Positions 1-9,200 of a DNA stretch of 23,109 bases are shown here, piece after piece (positions within the stretch are counted from its first letter, which is position 1; the number at the start of each line of letters is the position of its first letter). A program made the position numbers and the translations under genes. Under the pieces are notes generated by a model, which worked only from the letters and a program-made list of their open reading frames with translations, was not told the DNA's origin and did not search any database. The stretch lies in contig CAZSOQ010000068.1 in assembly GCA_964608495.1 (NCBI GenBank), positions 1-23,109 on the forward strand. Reading direction: 5' to 3'. Origin of the DNA: JAKORR01 sp964608495. GTDB lineage: Bacteria; Armatimonadota; Zipacnadia; Zipacnadales; FEN-943.

Positions 1-330
1 GGTCTGGACGGCCCGGAGCAGGTGGCGATGATGGAGCTGCTGGGGCGGCTGGCGCGCGAGGGCCGGGCGGTGCTGGTGATCACGCACGCGGTGTGGGCGG
101 CGGCGCGGTACGCCAGCCGGGTGGTGCTGCTCTCGGAGGGCCGAGTGGCCGCGGACGGGCCTCCACGCGGGGTGTTGGGCGAGGTGGGGCGAATGCCGGA
201 GACGGGCGTGGAGCCGCCCGTGAGCGTGCGGGTGAGCCAGCGGGTGCTGGGCCAGACCTTGCTGGCGCCGCACGAATTCGCCACCCATGTGCGCCTCCCG
301 GGCCTGGAGAAGGAGGGAGCGGACAGGTGA
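1..330 (+). CDS. ECF/CbiO-type ABC transporter ATP-binding protein, C-terminal part
   Basis: This is the last 109 residues of an ABC ATPase; the start lies before the window. The fragment opens with GLDGPEQ, which fits the D-loop just after Walker B, and has VITHA with the H-loop histidine at fragment residue 29. A typical 'VVLLSEGRVAADGPP' strand-turn follows. The Walker A and signature motifs are outside the window. Its stop overlaps the GTG start of an EcfT/CbiQ-like membrane protein by 4 nt, so it is very probably the energising subunit of an energy-coupling-factor transporter for a vitamin or metal. The substrate cannot be told because no S component is visible here. The roughly 50 residues after the ATPase core resemble the extra C-terminal region of EcfA/CbiO proteins. 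Confidence 0.88.
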   Translation, partial: GLDGPEQVAMMELLGRLAREGRAVLVITHAVWAAARYASRVVLLSEGRVAADGPPRGVLGEVGRMPETGVEPPVSVRVSQRVLGQTLLAPHEFATHVRLPGLEKEGADR

Positions 331-1130
331 GCGGCGCATCGCTCTACGTCGAGGGGACAAGCTGGCTGCATCGCCTGCATCCCGCCATGAAGGTCGCCAT
401 GGCCGCGCTGCTCTTCGCCGTGTTCCTTGCCTTCAACGATCCGGCCTACCTGGCCGTGGCGACCGCGGGGGCTGTGATCATCATCCTGCTGAGCGTCGGT
501 GCCGGGCCGCTGGCGCGGATGGGCGGCTTCCTCCTGCTGCTGCTGGTGGCCTCGACGCTGCTCTGGGCGGCTTTCCTGGAGGACCCGAACGCGCGGGAGA
601 TGCTGCCGGCATGGACCTGGGGGCCCCTGGCGGTGACCCGCGGCACGGCGCTGTTCGGGCTGGCCATGGCGCTGCGGATCGTCGGGATGGTGCTCGTCGG
701 CCTGGCGGTGGTGACGACGACGCGGCCGGAGGAGTTCAGCTACGGGCTGCGATGGCTGGGCCTGCCGCCCATGCTCGCCACGGCCATCGCGCTGTCGTTC
801 CACCTGCTGCCGCTCTTCGTGACCACGGGCCTCATCGTCCGGCAGGCACAGCAGGCGCGGGGGCTGGAGCTGGTGCGGCTGCCGGCCTGGCAGCGGTTCA
901 TGCGCTCGGCGGCGGTGGCGGTGCCGGTGATGGGCTACGCGCTGCGGCGGGCCGACGATCTCACCCGCGCCCTCGAGCTATGGGGCGTGGGAACCTGCAG
1001 GCCGACGTTCCTGCGACAGCGGGGGATCACCCGCGGAGAAGTGCTGCTGCTGGTGGTCGTCTTCGCGGCCGCGGTTGCCTGCGTCTACGCGAGGGTGAAC
1101 GGATATGGCGAGATGCTTCCACGGCTCTAG
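327..1130 (+). CDS. ECF transporter T component (EcfT/CbiQ family)
   Basis: A 267-residue integral membrane protein that would couple the ATPase to a substrate-binding S component in the cytoplasmic membrane. I chose GTG 327 because it overlaps the preceding TGA as GTGA and has an AGGAGGG ribosome site at about 311-317. The same frame is open further upstream, but only as the shadow of the ATPase gene. About six hydrophobic segments lie near residues 24-36, 40-58, 66-84, 108-130, 152-170 and 238-256. The cytoplasmic coupling region has the first Ala-Arg-Gly motif intact (QQARG, 177-179). At the second, where EARG is usual, it reads ALELWG (215-220). The usual family length is about 250-270 residues. 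Translational coupling to both neighbours suggests one operon. Confidence 0.85.
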   Translation: MSGASLYVEGTSWLHRLHPAMKVAMAALLFAVFLAFNDPAYLAVATAGAVIIILLSVGAGPLARMGGFLLLLLVASTLLWAAFLEDPNAREMLPAWTWGPLAVTRGTALFGLAMALRIVGMVLVGLAVVTTTRPEEFSYGLRWLGLPPMLATAIALSFHLLPLFVTTGLIVRQAQQARGLELVRLPAWQRFMRSAAVAVPVMGYALRRADDLTRALELWGVGTCRPTFLRQRGITRGEVLLLVVVFAAAVACVYARVNGYGEMLPRL

Positions 1131-2181
1131 CGTGGCGGCGGCGGTGCTCTGCGCGGCGGCGCTGGGGGCCCAGGCCCAGCCGCCCGACGGCTGGGGCTGG
1201 CTGGTGTACCCGTGCGTGAGGGCCGAGACCCCGCCGTCCCTGGACGGGCGCCTGGACGACCCCGTCTGGCAGGCCGCCGTGCCCGCCAGCGGCTTCCGCT
1301 TCAGCGCCTCGCAGAGCATGGCACCGTACCAGCTTGTGATGAAGCTGGCGTGGGACCAGGACTGGCTGTACCTGGCGGTGGTGATCGAGGAGCCGGCGAT
1401 GGACAAGCTGGTGATCACGGCCCACGGGCGGGACGCGTACGTGTTCAACGACGACAGCATCGAGTGGTTCGTGGACCCGTGGCACGGGCAGGGGATGTAC
1501 TACCAGTTCGGCCTGAACGTGGCGGGCGCGATGTGGGACTCGCAGATTGGGGAACGGGCGTGGGACTGTGACTGGCGGGCGGCGGTCGCCAGGGGCGAGG
1601 ACGCCTGGTTCGCCGAGTGCGCCATGCCCCTGCAGCAGTGGGGCAAGCGCCTGCTCGGAACGGGGGACGTGTGGGGCTTCAACCTGTGCCACGAGCGTCA
1701 GGCGGGCGGCAGCCGCGAGCTGATCAACTGGGCGAACGTGATGGGGGACTTCCACCGGCTGGGGCTGTTCGGGCACCTGGTCTTCCTCGACAGCCCGGCG
1801 GAGCTGGAGCCGGGGCTGATGGGGAGGGTCGCGGGGAAGATCGGGCGGCCGGCGCGGTTCTTCACGGCCACGGGCTGGTGGCAGGTGGACGACGAGGTCC
1901 GCGCGACGACCTACCAGGAGGACCTGCGCCAGGCGATCAAGGTGCGCCTGGGCGAGCCGCTCAGGGAGGTCCGGGACGCCCTGGACCGCGAGGAGCAGCC
2001 GGAGCTGTGGGCGGAGTACCGGGCGCTGGCCGACGAGTGGTACGAGGTGCGGCGGCTGGGCGACAGGGCTGTGGACGCGGTGGAGTGGGCCCACGCGCGG
2101 CCCGCGCTGGACGGGCTTGAGACGCGCGTGCCCGAGCTTCTGTGGAAGGTGAAGCTGGCGGAGCTGCTGCAGAGCCTCTAG
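1105..2181 (+). CDS. Secreted protein with CBM9-like (DOMON-type) carbohydrate-binding domain
   Basis: 358 residues. A signal peptide occupies about residues 1-24, with AQA|Q as the likely cleavage site, so the protein is exported. Residues about 38-230 match the CBM9-like sugar-binding fold. Visible marks are SLDGRLDDPVW (45-55), the WDQDWLYLAV strand (83-92), NDDSIEWFVDP (115-125) and a closing strand near GLFGHLVFLD. The last 120 or so residues are charged and probably helical, and I do not recognise them. The start at 1105 has GAGGGTGA at 1091-1098. It lies 26 nt inside the end of the T-component gene, so translation is probably coupled. Such domains usually bind sugars or decorate secreted enzymes; no catalytic domain is visible here. 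A link to transporter substrate capture is inference. Confidence 0.78.
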   Translation: MARCFHGSSVAAAVLCAAALGAQAQPPDGWGWLVYPCVRAETPPSLDGRLDDPVWQAAVPASGFRFSASQSMAPYQLVMKLAWDQDWLYLAVVIEEPAMDKLVITAHGRDAYVFNDDSIEWFVDPWHGQGMYYQFGLNVAGAMWDSQIGERAWDCDWRAAVARGEDAWFAECAMPLQQWGKRLLGTGDVWGFNLCHERQAGGSRELINWANVMGDFHRLGLFGHLVFLDSPAELEPGLMGRVAGKIGRPARFFTATGWWQVDDEVRATTYQEDLRQAIKVRLGEPLREVRDALDREEQPELWAEYRALADEWYEVRRLGDRAVDAVEWAHARPALDGLETRVPELLWKVKLAELLQSL

Positions 2182-2325
2182 GGTCGTCCGCCAGGACCCG
2201 GGCGCGCCGCGGGGGCGTGGGGATGGGGCGAGCGCGGCAGGCGCCGCGAGGGCAGGGATTCTCAGCATACCCGAGGCTCGGGCTGACCGAGCAGCACCTG
2301 TAATCCGTCGGAGGTGAACGGGAGA
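2182..2325 (+). other. Intergenic stretch with two small hairpins
   Basis: A 144-nt gap between the CBM9-like gene and the DUF4432 gene. It holds two perfect 6-bp stems: CGCGGC/GCCGCG at 2233-2248 and GCTCGG/CCGAGC at 2276-2292. Neither is followed by a T-run, so they are weak terminator candidates. I see no convincing -35/-10 pair. The ribosome site GGAGGTG at 2310-2316 belongs to the next gene. Confidence 0.35.
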
Positions 2326-3471
2326 ATGGCAAGGCTGTATGGGCGCCAATACTCACGCAAGGAACTCATGGAGAGGGTGGGCAGCATTGACCAGGTGGCC
2401 GGGGCCAGGCTCATCAGGCTCGCGGACGGCAATGAGGACGACTCGCCGGCCGTGCTGTTCCGGACGGGCACGGGGATGAGCTTCATCGCCAACGCCAACC
2501 GCGGGCTGGACGTCGTGGCGGCGGAGTGGCGCGGCGCGTCCCTGTGCTGGCGGTCGCAGACGGGGGACGCAAGCTCGGCGCACTTCGACCCGCTCGGGCT
2601 GGGCTGGCTGAACACCTTCTTCGGCGGGCTGGTGACGACGTGCGGGACGACCTACTGCGGGTCGCCGGTCGAGGACCCGGACACGAACGAGGGCGGACCC
2701 ACGGTGAGGCTGGGGGAGGACGGGGCGCTGGAGTGGTCGCCGACGGGCAGCCTGGGCCTGCACGGCCGCTTCTCGCACACGCCGGCGAAGAACCTGTACG
2801 TGGACGGCTCTTGGGACGGGGACGACTACGAGTTCTGGGCGCAGGGCAAGATGCGTGAGGCCAGGGTCTTCGGGCCGAACATGGTCGTGGAACGGCGGGT
2901 GTCCAGCCGGCTGGGCGAGAACAGGCTGTGGCTGCGCGATGTGGTCACCAACGAGGGCTGGGAGCCGCAGGAGCACATGTACCTGTACCACATCAACCTG
3001 GGCTTCCCGGTGATTGACGAGGGCGGGGAGTACGTGTTCCCGGTCGAGGAGACCACGCCGCGCACGGAGATCGCGGCGAAGCACTTCGACACCTGGAGCC
3101 GGTTCCCGGCGCCGATTCCCCACGAGGAGGAGTGGGTGTACTACCATCGCTGCCGCTCGATGGGGGACGGCACGGTGTACGTGGCCTTCGTGAACCGGGG
3201 GTTCAGCGGCGGCGAGGGGCTGGGCGTGTACGTGAAGTACAACATCGCGCAGTTCCCGCAGCTCATCCAGTGGAAGATGCCGGCCCAGGGCCACTACGTG
3301 ACCGGCATCGAGCCCGCGACGAACCTGGTGGACGGGCGAGTGAGGGAGCGCGAGGAGGGCCGGCTGACGGTGCTGGAGCCGCAGGAGTCGCGGGAGTACG
3401 AGGTGGAGATCGGCGTGCTCACCTGTGGGGACGAGATAGAGGAGATGGTGGGGAGGATCCGGGGGATCTAG
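2326..3471 (+). CDS. DUF4432 family protein (aldose-1-epimerase-like)
   Basis: 381 residues, cytoplasmic, with no signal peptide. The sequence carries marks of the DUF4432 branch of the galactose-mutarotase-like fold: NRGLDVV (58-64), WLNTFFGGLVTTCG (94-107), a LHGR segment (145-148) and a long all-beta C-terminal half ending in REYEVEIGVL. Family members are thought to act on sugars or sugar derivatives, as mutarotases or as related enzymes; the substrate is unknown. ATG 2326 is preferred over GTG 2314, because GGAGGTG (2310-2316) overlaps the GTG but sits 9 nt before the ATG. Neighbours are all glycan-related. It is followed after 86 nt by the GxGYxYP protein gene and may be cotranscribed with it. 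Confidence 0.85.
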   Translation: MARLYGRQYSRKELMERVGSIDQVAGARLIRLADGNEDDSPAVLFRTGTGMSFIANANRGLDVVAAEWRGASLCWRSQTGDASSAHFDPLGLGWLNTFFGGLVTTCGTTYCGSPVEDPDTNEGGPTVRLGEDGALEWSPTGSLGLHGRFSHTPAKNLYVDGSWDGDDYEFWAQGKMREARVFGPNMVVERRVSSRLGENRLWLRDVVTNEGWEPQEHMYLYHINLGFPVIDEGGEYVFPVEETTPRTEIAAKHFDTWSRFPAPIPHEEEWVYYHRCRSMGDGTVYVAFVNRGFSGGEGLGVYVKYNIAQFPQLIQWKMPAQGHYVTGIEPATNLVDGRVREREEGRLTVLEPQESREYEVEIGVLTCGDEIEEMVGRIRGI

Positions 3472-3557
3472 CCGCCCACAGGCCGGGACGCGGGCGAGGA
3501 ATCGGGCCGAGTGGCCCGCGCCGGAACACTGTCGCGCAAGGAGGCAGGCCAGCCGCC

Positions 3558-5900
3558 ATGGTCTGGCTGCTCGTCGCCGCTGCTGGAGCACCGCTTCAGG
3601 GACTGCCCGCTCTGCAGGCCCGGGTGGACGAGGCGCCCGCGATGGCGCTCCCGGCGCTTAACCGCTCGAGGCCGGCGGAGCTGGCGGTGGTGGACTGCGC
3701 GGGGCTCACGCACACGCAGCGGGTGTCGCTCATGTTCCTGCAGGGGCTGGCGAACAGGCCCGGCCCGAGGCTCTTTCTCCGCGGGCTCGCGAGCTTCAAC
3801 GCCAGGGCCGACGATTGGTGGCTCGAGCGCCTGCGCGACGAGTATGGCATCGGGAGCCGCAGGCTGGAGAGAACCGACGCGCTGCGGGAGTTCGGGGGCG
3901 AGCTGGACGGGCTCGTGGTGTGGGACGATGACCTGCCCGGCACGGAGAACATCGCGGCAATGCTGGGAGCGCTGTTCTCGTGGCTTCCCTGCGCGCCGGG
4001 CGACCTGGACGGGGTGCGCGAGGCCAGCGGGCTGGCGGTGGCCTGCGATCTGCGCAGACTGTGGGACGACCACCTGGAGCTTCACCGATGGGCGCTGGCG
4101 CACCTCGTGCCCAAGCTGCCTCGGCGGGACATCGGGTGCGTGTGCGCGCGGGATGCCGCGGGGCACCTGTGCCGCGACTGGCTGATCCGGCAGGGGGCCG
4201 TGGTGGTGGACCTGTCGAGCCACGAGGAGACGGAGAAGGCGCTGAAGGATGACTTCTACTCGCGGATCGAGGACGGCTCGGTGGTGTGGGGATGGACCTC
4301 GCAGGACAACGAGGGTGAGCACGTGGCTCAGGCCTCGCGGCACGGGCTGCGGGTGCTGTGCACGACGAACTCGCCGAACCTGTCGGTGTTCGCCCAGCTA
4401 GAGCCGAAGCGCACGTCCTGGCGACAGCCGCGCTGCGAGCCACCCGACACGATAGAGCGCAAGGTGTACCTGGCCTGCGTGCTGACGGACGGGGACTCGA
4501 TCCCGATCCTGCTGACGCGGCAGTGGTACCGGTGGGACGAGGCGGCGCGGGGGACGGTGCCCTTCGGGTGGGAGATCCAGCCGCTCTTCGCCGAGCTGGC
4601 GCCAACCGTGCTGGAGTACTACTACGACAGCGCCTCGCCGCAGGACAGGTTCATCGCGGGGCCGTCGGGCGCGGGGTATGTGCATCCGTCGCTGCTGCCG
4701 GACCGGGACTGGTTCGCGCGGGAGACGGCGCGGTGGTGCGAGCCGTGCGACGTGGACCTGGTGGGCGTGATAGACGGCTACGACGCGGACATGGCGAGGA
4801 CCTGGGCGCGAGGCTTCCGCGGGGCGAAGGGCTTCGTCTATGGCTGGGGCGCGTCGCCAGGGACGCCGGCGCGGATCGTGGAGGGCAAGCCGCACCTGCA
4901 CTACGGTCTGTGCCCGCCGCAGCCCGGGGAGGCCAAGGACGCCGCATACTACGAGGTCGTGGCGCAGAGCGTGCGGGAATACGCGCGGCGGTGGGACCTG
5001 CCGTGCGTGCTGGTGGCGCACCTGAGCTGCTACTGGGCCGGGCCGGACGACGTGCCGCGGCTGGTCGAGGCGCTGGGGGACCTGCCGGTGGAGGTCGTGC
5101 CCGTGGACACGGCCCTGGAGATCGCGGGGCGGCTTCTGCGGGACCGGGTGCTGGTGGTTGCCGAGCCGGCGGAGGTCGTGGACGGGATGGTTACGCGCTG
5201 GAGCGTGACGCTGACGAGCACCTTCGGGGAGCCGGTGAAGGCCGAGGTGGAGGTGACGCTGCCGGAGGGGCTGCGGGCCGAGCCCGCTCGCCGGACCGTC
5301 GAGCTGGCGGCGGACAGTGAGTCCACGGAGGTGGGCTTCGTCCTGAGCGGCCGCGGGACAGAGGACGGCGAGGTGCGGGTGGCCGTGCGGGCGCGGGGCA
5401 AGACCTGGCGCTCGCGAGCCGCGGTGCGCCGGCACGCCCTGTCGGCCGAGATGCCGGCCGGGGCCTACGAGGTGGCGGGGGCCTTCGAGGCCGAGGACCT
5501 GGCGCACAACTCGGGCCGCGCGATCGAGGACCAGGCGGCCAGTGGCGGAGTGGCCTGGGAGGCCGTCGAGGGCACCGACGAGGGCGGTACTCACGTGGTC
5601 TGGGGGCCGTACCAGCCACTGCCGGCGGGCGAGTACCTGGTGGCCTTCCGCCTGCGCGGGGACGTCCCGGCGCCCGAGGGCGTGGTGCTGGATGTCTTCG
5701 ACTACTACCGCGCCCAGGAGGGGAAGGAAGGCCTGCTGGCGAGGGCCGGCCTGGCCGGTGGGACGCTGGGCGAGAGCTACTCCGAGACGGTGCTGCCCTT
5801 CAGACGCGAGGAGGCCGGGAAAACGGAGTACCGGGTCTGGTGGGGAGGGAAGGGCCGAGTCGTGGTTGACCGGGTGACCGTCCTGCGGCGGGCTGGTTAG
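3558..5900 (+). CDS. Secreted GxGYxYP-domain protein with C-terminal beta-sandwich and CBM35-like regions
   Basis: 780 residues. A short hydrophobic N-terminus (MVWLLVAAAGAPLQGLPALQA) looks like a signal peptide. The name-giving motif is visible as GAGYVHP at residues 371-377, preceded by a conserved-looking LTDGDSIPILLTRQWYRW (309-326). Together these cover the GxGYxYP N and C domains, roughly 35-540. The role of this family is unproven; members sit in polysaccharide loci and are suspected carbohydrate-active proteins. After about 540 come an Ig/NEW3-like beta region and, from about residue 635, a CBM35/CBM6-like jelly roll. The latter starts with FEAEDL and ends with VVVDRVTVLRR. ATG 3558 has AAGGAGG at 3538-3544, a rather long 13-nt spacing. 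The frame is open upstream, but that stretch is a shadow of the DUF4432 gene. Confidence 0.82.
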   Translation: MVWLLVAAAGAPLQGLPALQARVDEAPAMALPALNRSRPAELAVVDCAGLTHTQRVSLMFLQGLANRPGPRLFLRGLASFNARADDWWLERLRDEYGIGSRRLERTDALREFGGELDGLVVWDDDLPGTENIAAMLGALFSWLPCAPGDLDGVREASGLAVACDLRRLWDDHLELHRWALAHLVPKLPRRDIGCVCARDAAGHLCRDWLIRQGAVVVDLSSHEETEKALKDDFYSRIEDGSVVWGWTSQDNEGEHVAQASRHGLRVLCTTNSPNLSVFAQLEPKRTSWRQPRCEPPDTIERKVYLACVLTDGDSIPILLTRQWYRWDEAARGTVPFGWEIQPLFAELAPTVLEYYYDSASPQDRFIAGPSGAGYVHPSLLPDRDWFARETARWCEPCDVDLVGVIDGYDADMARTWARGFRGAKGFVYGWGASPGTPARIVEGKPHLHYGLCPPQPGEAKDAAYYEVVAQSVREYARRWDLPCVLVAHLSCYWAGPDDVPRLVEALGDLPVEVVPVDTALEIAGRLLRDRVLVVAEPAEVVDGMVTRWSVTLTSTFGEPVKAEVEVTLPEGLRAEPARRTVELAADSESTEVGFVLSGRGTEDGEVRVAVRARGKTWRSRAAVRRHALSAEMPAGAYEVAGAFEAEDLAHNSGRAIEDQAASGGVAWEAVEGTDEGGTHVVWGPYQPLPAGEYLVAFRLRGDVPAPEGVVLDVFDYYRAQEGKEGLLARAGLAGGTLGESYSETVLPFRREEAGKTEYRVWWGGKGRVVVDRVTVLRRAG

Positions 5901-5928
5901 CCTGGACAATTCAGATGTGCGCGGGGGA

Positions 5929-5957
5929 GGGCCCTCTTTCAAACGCCAAGAGGGGCC
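5929..5957 (+). terminator. Possible terminator hairpin after the GxGYxYP gene
   Basis: GGCCCTCTT pairs with AAGAGGGGCC (one bulged G) around a 9-nt loop, 28 nt after the stop codon. No T-tract follows on the plus strand, so it may act as a weak or factor-assisted terminator or as a 3'-end stabiliser. Confidence 0.4.
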
Positions 5958-5973
5958 TACCGCGCATCCCCTC

Positions 5974-6039
5974 CACCAGGAAGCTCTGTCGCCCCTTGGC
6001 TTGCCGACTTCGTCGGCTGCACCAAGCGGCTCCCTGGTG
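5974..6039. other. Multi-helix stem-loop, unknown role
   Basis: A 66-nt nested structure. CACCAGG (5974-5980) pairs with CCTGGTG (6033-6039), AGC (5982-5984) with GCT (6029-6031), and CTTGG (5995-5999) with CCAAG (6022-6026). GCCGAC (6003-6008) pairs with GTCGGC (6012-6017) around a TTC loop. That gives 21 pairs in four stacked helices. It resembles no RNA family I can name. It could be a structured 5' leader element of the GH106 transcript, a 3' element of the upstream gene, or a repeat remnant. Confidence 0.45.
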
Positions 6040-6151
6040 TCGGTCTGGGACGGGCACGAGGGTTGCCGGTGTCAGCGATACCGAACTCATGAATAGTCCG
6101 AATCAGGCCGATCGGGGCAGTGTCGGGCCCGCCGATCCTCGGTTGGCCGTC

Positions 6152-6171
6152 CGGGCGCGCCGGCGCGCCCG
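6152..6171. repeat. Perfect 20-bp palindrome
   Basis: CGGGCGCGCC is followed directly by its reverse complement GGCGCGCCCG, with no spacer. It lies about 30 bp upstream of the candidate -35 of the GH106 gene. It is suitable as a dimeric regulator site or a simple hairpin. High GC makes short palindromes more likely by chance, but 20 bp without mismatch is notable. Confidence 0.4.
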
Positions 6172-6199
6172 TGTGGGACCCCCTTATCGGCCGGCGTCC

Positions 6200-6227
6200 T
6201 GTACAACCGGCTCGGGGATTGTATAGA
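6200..6227 (+). promoter_or_regulatory. Candidate promoter for GH106 gene
   Basis: TGTACA (6200-6205), a 16-nt spacer, then TATAGA (6222-6227), about 47 nt before ATG 6275. The -10 is good and the -35 weak. It is supported by position only. Confidence 0.35.
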
Positions 6228-6274
6228 CTCCCTTGGGGACCCGATCATTGTCATCGCACAAGGTGGCGCACGAT

Positions 6275-9200
6275 ATGGAGCACCTCAAGGCAGCCTTCTT
6301 CGACCCTCCCAGGAGCTTTCGCCCTCAGCCCTTCTGGTTTCTGAATCACGTGCTGGACCACGACCTGCTGCGGGTGCAGATTGCCGAGATGGCGGACAAG
6401 GGAGTGGGCGGCGTTGTGCTGCATCCGCGGCACGGGATGCGGGCGGCCTTCATGTCCAAGGCGTGGCTGGACGCGGTGGAGGTGTGCGTGGAGGAGCTGG
6501 CGGCGCACGGGATGGAGGCCTGGCTGTATGACGAGGACAACTGGCCGAGCGGGTTCTTCGGCGGGCGGCTGACGCGGCCCTACCCCGAGAACCGGATGAG
6601 GTACCTGCGCGTGCAGCAGCTCATCGCGAGCGGTGGGGCGACGTACCAGGCTCAGCTCGACAGGGACGGCAACCGGGTGCTGCGGGTGCTGGCGAGCAGG
6701 TACGAGCAGGGGGAGGACGGGAAGGTGGAGCCGGTGCCGCCCTTCACGGAGATCACGCGGCATCTGAAGGACGATGGGACTTTCCGGTGGTCGGCGCCGC
6801 CGGGGGAGTGGCTGGTGACGGTGTTCTGGGAATGTCCGGTCGCCGAGCGTGTCACCTGGTTCCGGGGCTACTACGTGGACACGATGAACCCGGAGGTGAT
6901 GCGCCAGTTCCTCGAGGCCACCTATGAGCCGAACCTGCGCTTCGCCCGGCACTTCGGTGAGACGATCAAGGGCGTCTTCACCGACGAGCCGGGGCTGATG
7001 ATCCACGACGCCTACTTTTCCGACCAGGCGCTGCGGGGCACGGTCGAGGACCCGGGGCGAAAGCTGCCGGGGATCACGCTGCCGTGGACGCGGGACTTCT
7101 TCGCCCGCTTCGAGCGGCTCAAGGGCTACGATCTGCGCGAGCGGCTTACCGATCTGGTGTACGAGATCAGCGAGGACTGGCGCAAGGTCCGCTGCGACTT
7201 CCTGGACGCCGTGAGCTCGTGGTACGTCGAGGCGTATCACCAGCAGCTATCGGCCTGGTGCCAGCAGAACGGCCTGGAGTATATCGGCCACACGCTGGAG
7301 GACCCGCTGTTCAGCCAGGTGCGCACGCAGGGGAACCAGTCGTGGGTACTGGAGCAGATGCACCGTCCCGGGCTGGACTACCTGGGGCACGGCATAGGGT
7401 CGCGCGACAATCCGCACCGCATCCTGGCCTCGAAGTGCGCGTCCTCGGTCGCCCACGTGATGGGCCGACACCGGGTGATGTGCGAGGCCTTCGGCGCATC
7501 GGGCCACGGGCACCGGCTGGGGGACCGACGGCTGGACCTGAACTTCATGGCTGCGCTGGGCGTGAACATGGTCATAGCCCACGCCTTCTACTACAGCTTC
7601 GCGGGGCTGCGGAAGACGGACTGGCCGCCCTGCGAGTTTTACCACGCGCCCTACTGGCCGTGGTACAAGGCCTGGGCCGACTACATCGGCCGGCTGTCGC
7701 TGCTGCAGACCCAGGGGCACCACGTGAGCGGAGTGGCGATCCTGTCGCCCGTGAAGACGGTGGCGGTGAACATGGTGCGCAGCGGCCGGATCTTCCGCGA
7801 GTCGCCGCAGGACCGGCTGTACGCGGAGCTGAGCGACCGCCTGCTGCGGCTGCACTACGACTTCGACTTCCTGGACGAGCGTCAGCTAGAGCGGGCAACC
7901 GTTGCCGACGGGCGGCTGGGGTTCGACACCAGCGAGGAGACCTACTCGGTCGTGGTGCTGCCGGCGCTGGAGATCATCTCGCGGTTCGCTGCCGAGACGC
8001 TGCTGCAGTTCTTCCAGGCGGGCGGGCACATCCTGGCTCTGGGCTGCGTGCCCCTGGAGGCCGACCGCCGAGGGGCCGACGAGCGCGTGGCCGAGGTGAT
8101 GGCCGAGATCTTCCAGACCGGAGACGAGAGGCGCATGGAGGGGACGAGCGAGGCCGGTGGGCGGGCGCTCTTCGTGGCGGACCCCGGGGACGTGCAGGAC
8201 TGGCTGGCGGAGACGCTGCCGGAGCTGCTCGCGCCGGACGTGCTGATCGAGGCCGAAGACCCCACGGCCGCCGAGGACATCATCTGCTGCCACCGCACCG
8301 ACGGCCAGGCTCACTTCTTCCTGCTCGCCAACCGCCGCAAGGAGGAGGGCACGTCGGTGACCTTCAGCGGCCCGCGCGGGCTGGGCGGGCGCGTCGAGGA
8401 GTGGGACCTGGAGACGGGCACGACCAGGGAGCTGCCCTACCGCGTCGAGAACGACCGCGTGGTGGTGCTGACGCACCTGGACGGCTCGCAGGCCCGCGCC
8501 TTCGTGGTGGACACCAAGGCCGAGCCGCAGCAGCACATCACCCACTCGCCGAGCAGGCGCGTGGCGGCGATTGACTTGTCGGACACGTGGCGCTTCGAGC
8601 CGCGCGACCCGAACGTCTACGTCGTGGACTCGCTGCGGTTCGTGGCGCGGGACCTGGAGCTGGGGGCCAGGCTGGGCGTCACGGTGCCCGGCCAGGTCAA
8701 CAGCTACTCGGCGACCTTCACGATCCAGGGGAGGATCGAGGACCTGCGCCTGGTGCTCGACGACCTGGTGCCCGACCTGCCGTCCCACGTGGGCTTCCTC
8801 AGCGGCAGGCGCAACGTCGAGATCCTGCTCAACGGCCGCCGCCTGCCCGCGCCCAGGCTCTCGAGCTGGATGGACCCCTACTACCTCGAGGTATCCCTGG
8901 ACGAGTACGTGCAGCCGGGGGAGAACCTGCTGCAGGTGGCCTGCGTGTCGCTGCTCGAGGAGATGCCGCGGATCTTCGAGCCGATCTACATTCTTGGGCC
9001 CTTCGAGGTGCGCGAGAGCGTGCTGCGCCCGCGCCGGTCCCAGATGGGCGGGCCGTGGACCGAGGCGGGCTATCCCTTCTACTCCGGCATCGGGGCCTAC
9101 TCGCAGCACGTCGAGATACCGGCCAAGTACGCGGCGGGAGCGCGGCTGGTGCTGGAGCTAGGTGAGGTGCACGACTGCTGCCGCGTGCTGGTCAACGGCG

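Larger units (their letters stand above)
5901..6274. other. 374-nt gap with hairpins, a palindrome and a candidate promoter
   Basis: No convincing protein gene is seen in this stretch between the GxGYxYP gene and the GH106 gene. It holds, in order, a terminator-like hairpin (5929-5957), a long multi-helix stem-loop (5974-6039), a perfect 20-bp palindrome (6152-6171) and a weak promoter (6200-6227). The ribosome site AAGGTGG lies at about 6260-6266, ahead of ATG 6275. Short open frames here have no ribosome site or family resemblance. Confidence 0.6.

Noticed and set aside
2314..2325. GTG 2314 as start of the DUF4432 gene
   Set aside because: It lies inside its own candidate ribosome site; ATG 2326 has correct spacing.
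1027..2349. Long minus-strand open frame opposite the CBM9-like gene
   Set aside because: Pro/Arg/His-rich with no family resemblance; a product of high GC opposite a clear gene.
4398..5942. 514-residue minus-strand frame opposite the GxGYxYP gene
   Set aside because: Composition of an antisense shadow, with no motifs or ribosome site.
5974..6039. tRNA or other known RNA gene
   Set aside because: No cloverleaf, anticodon arm or CCA-like end; the helices are stacked in one long hairpin.
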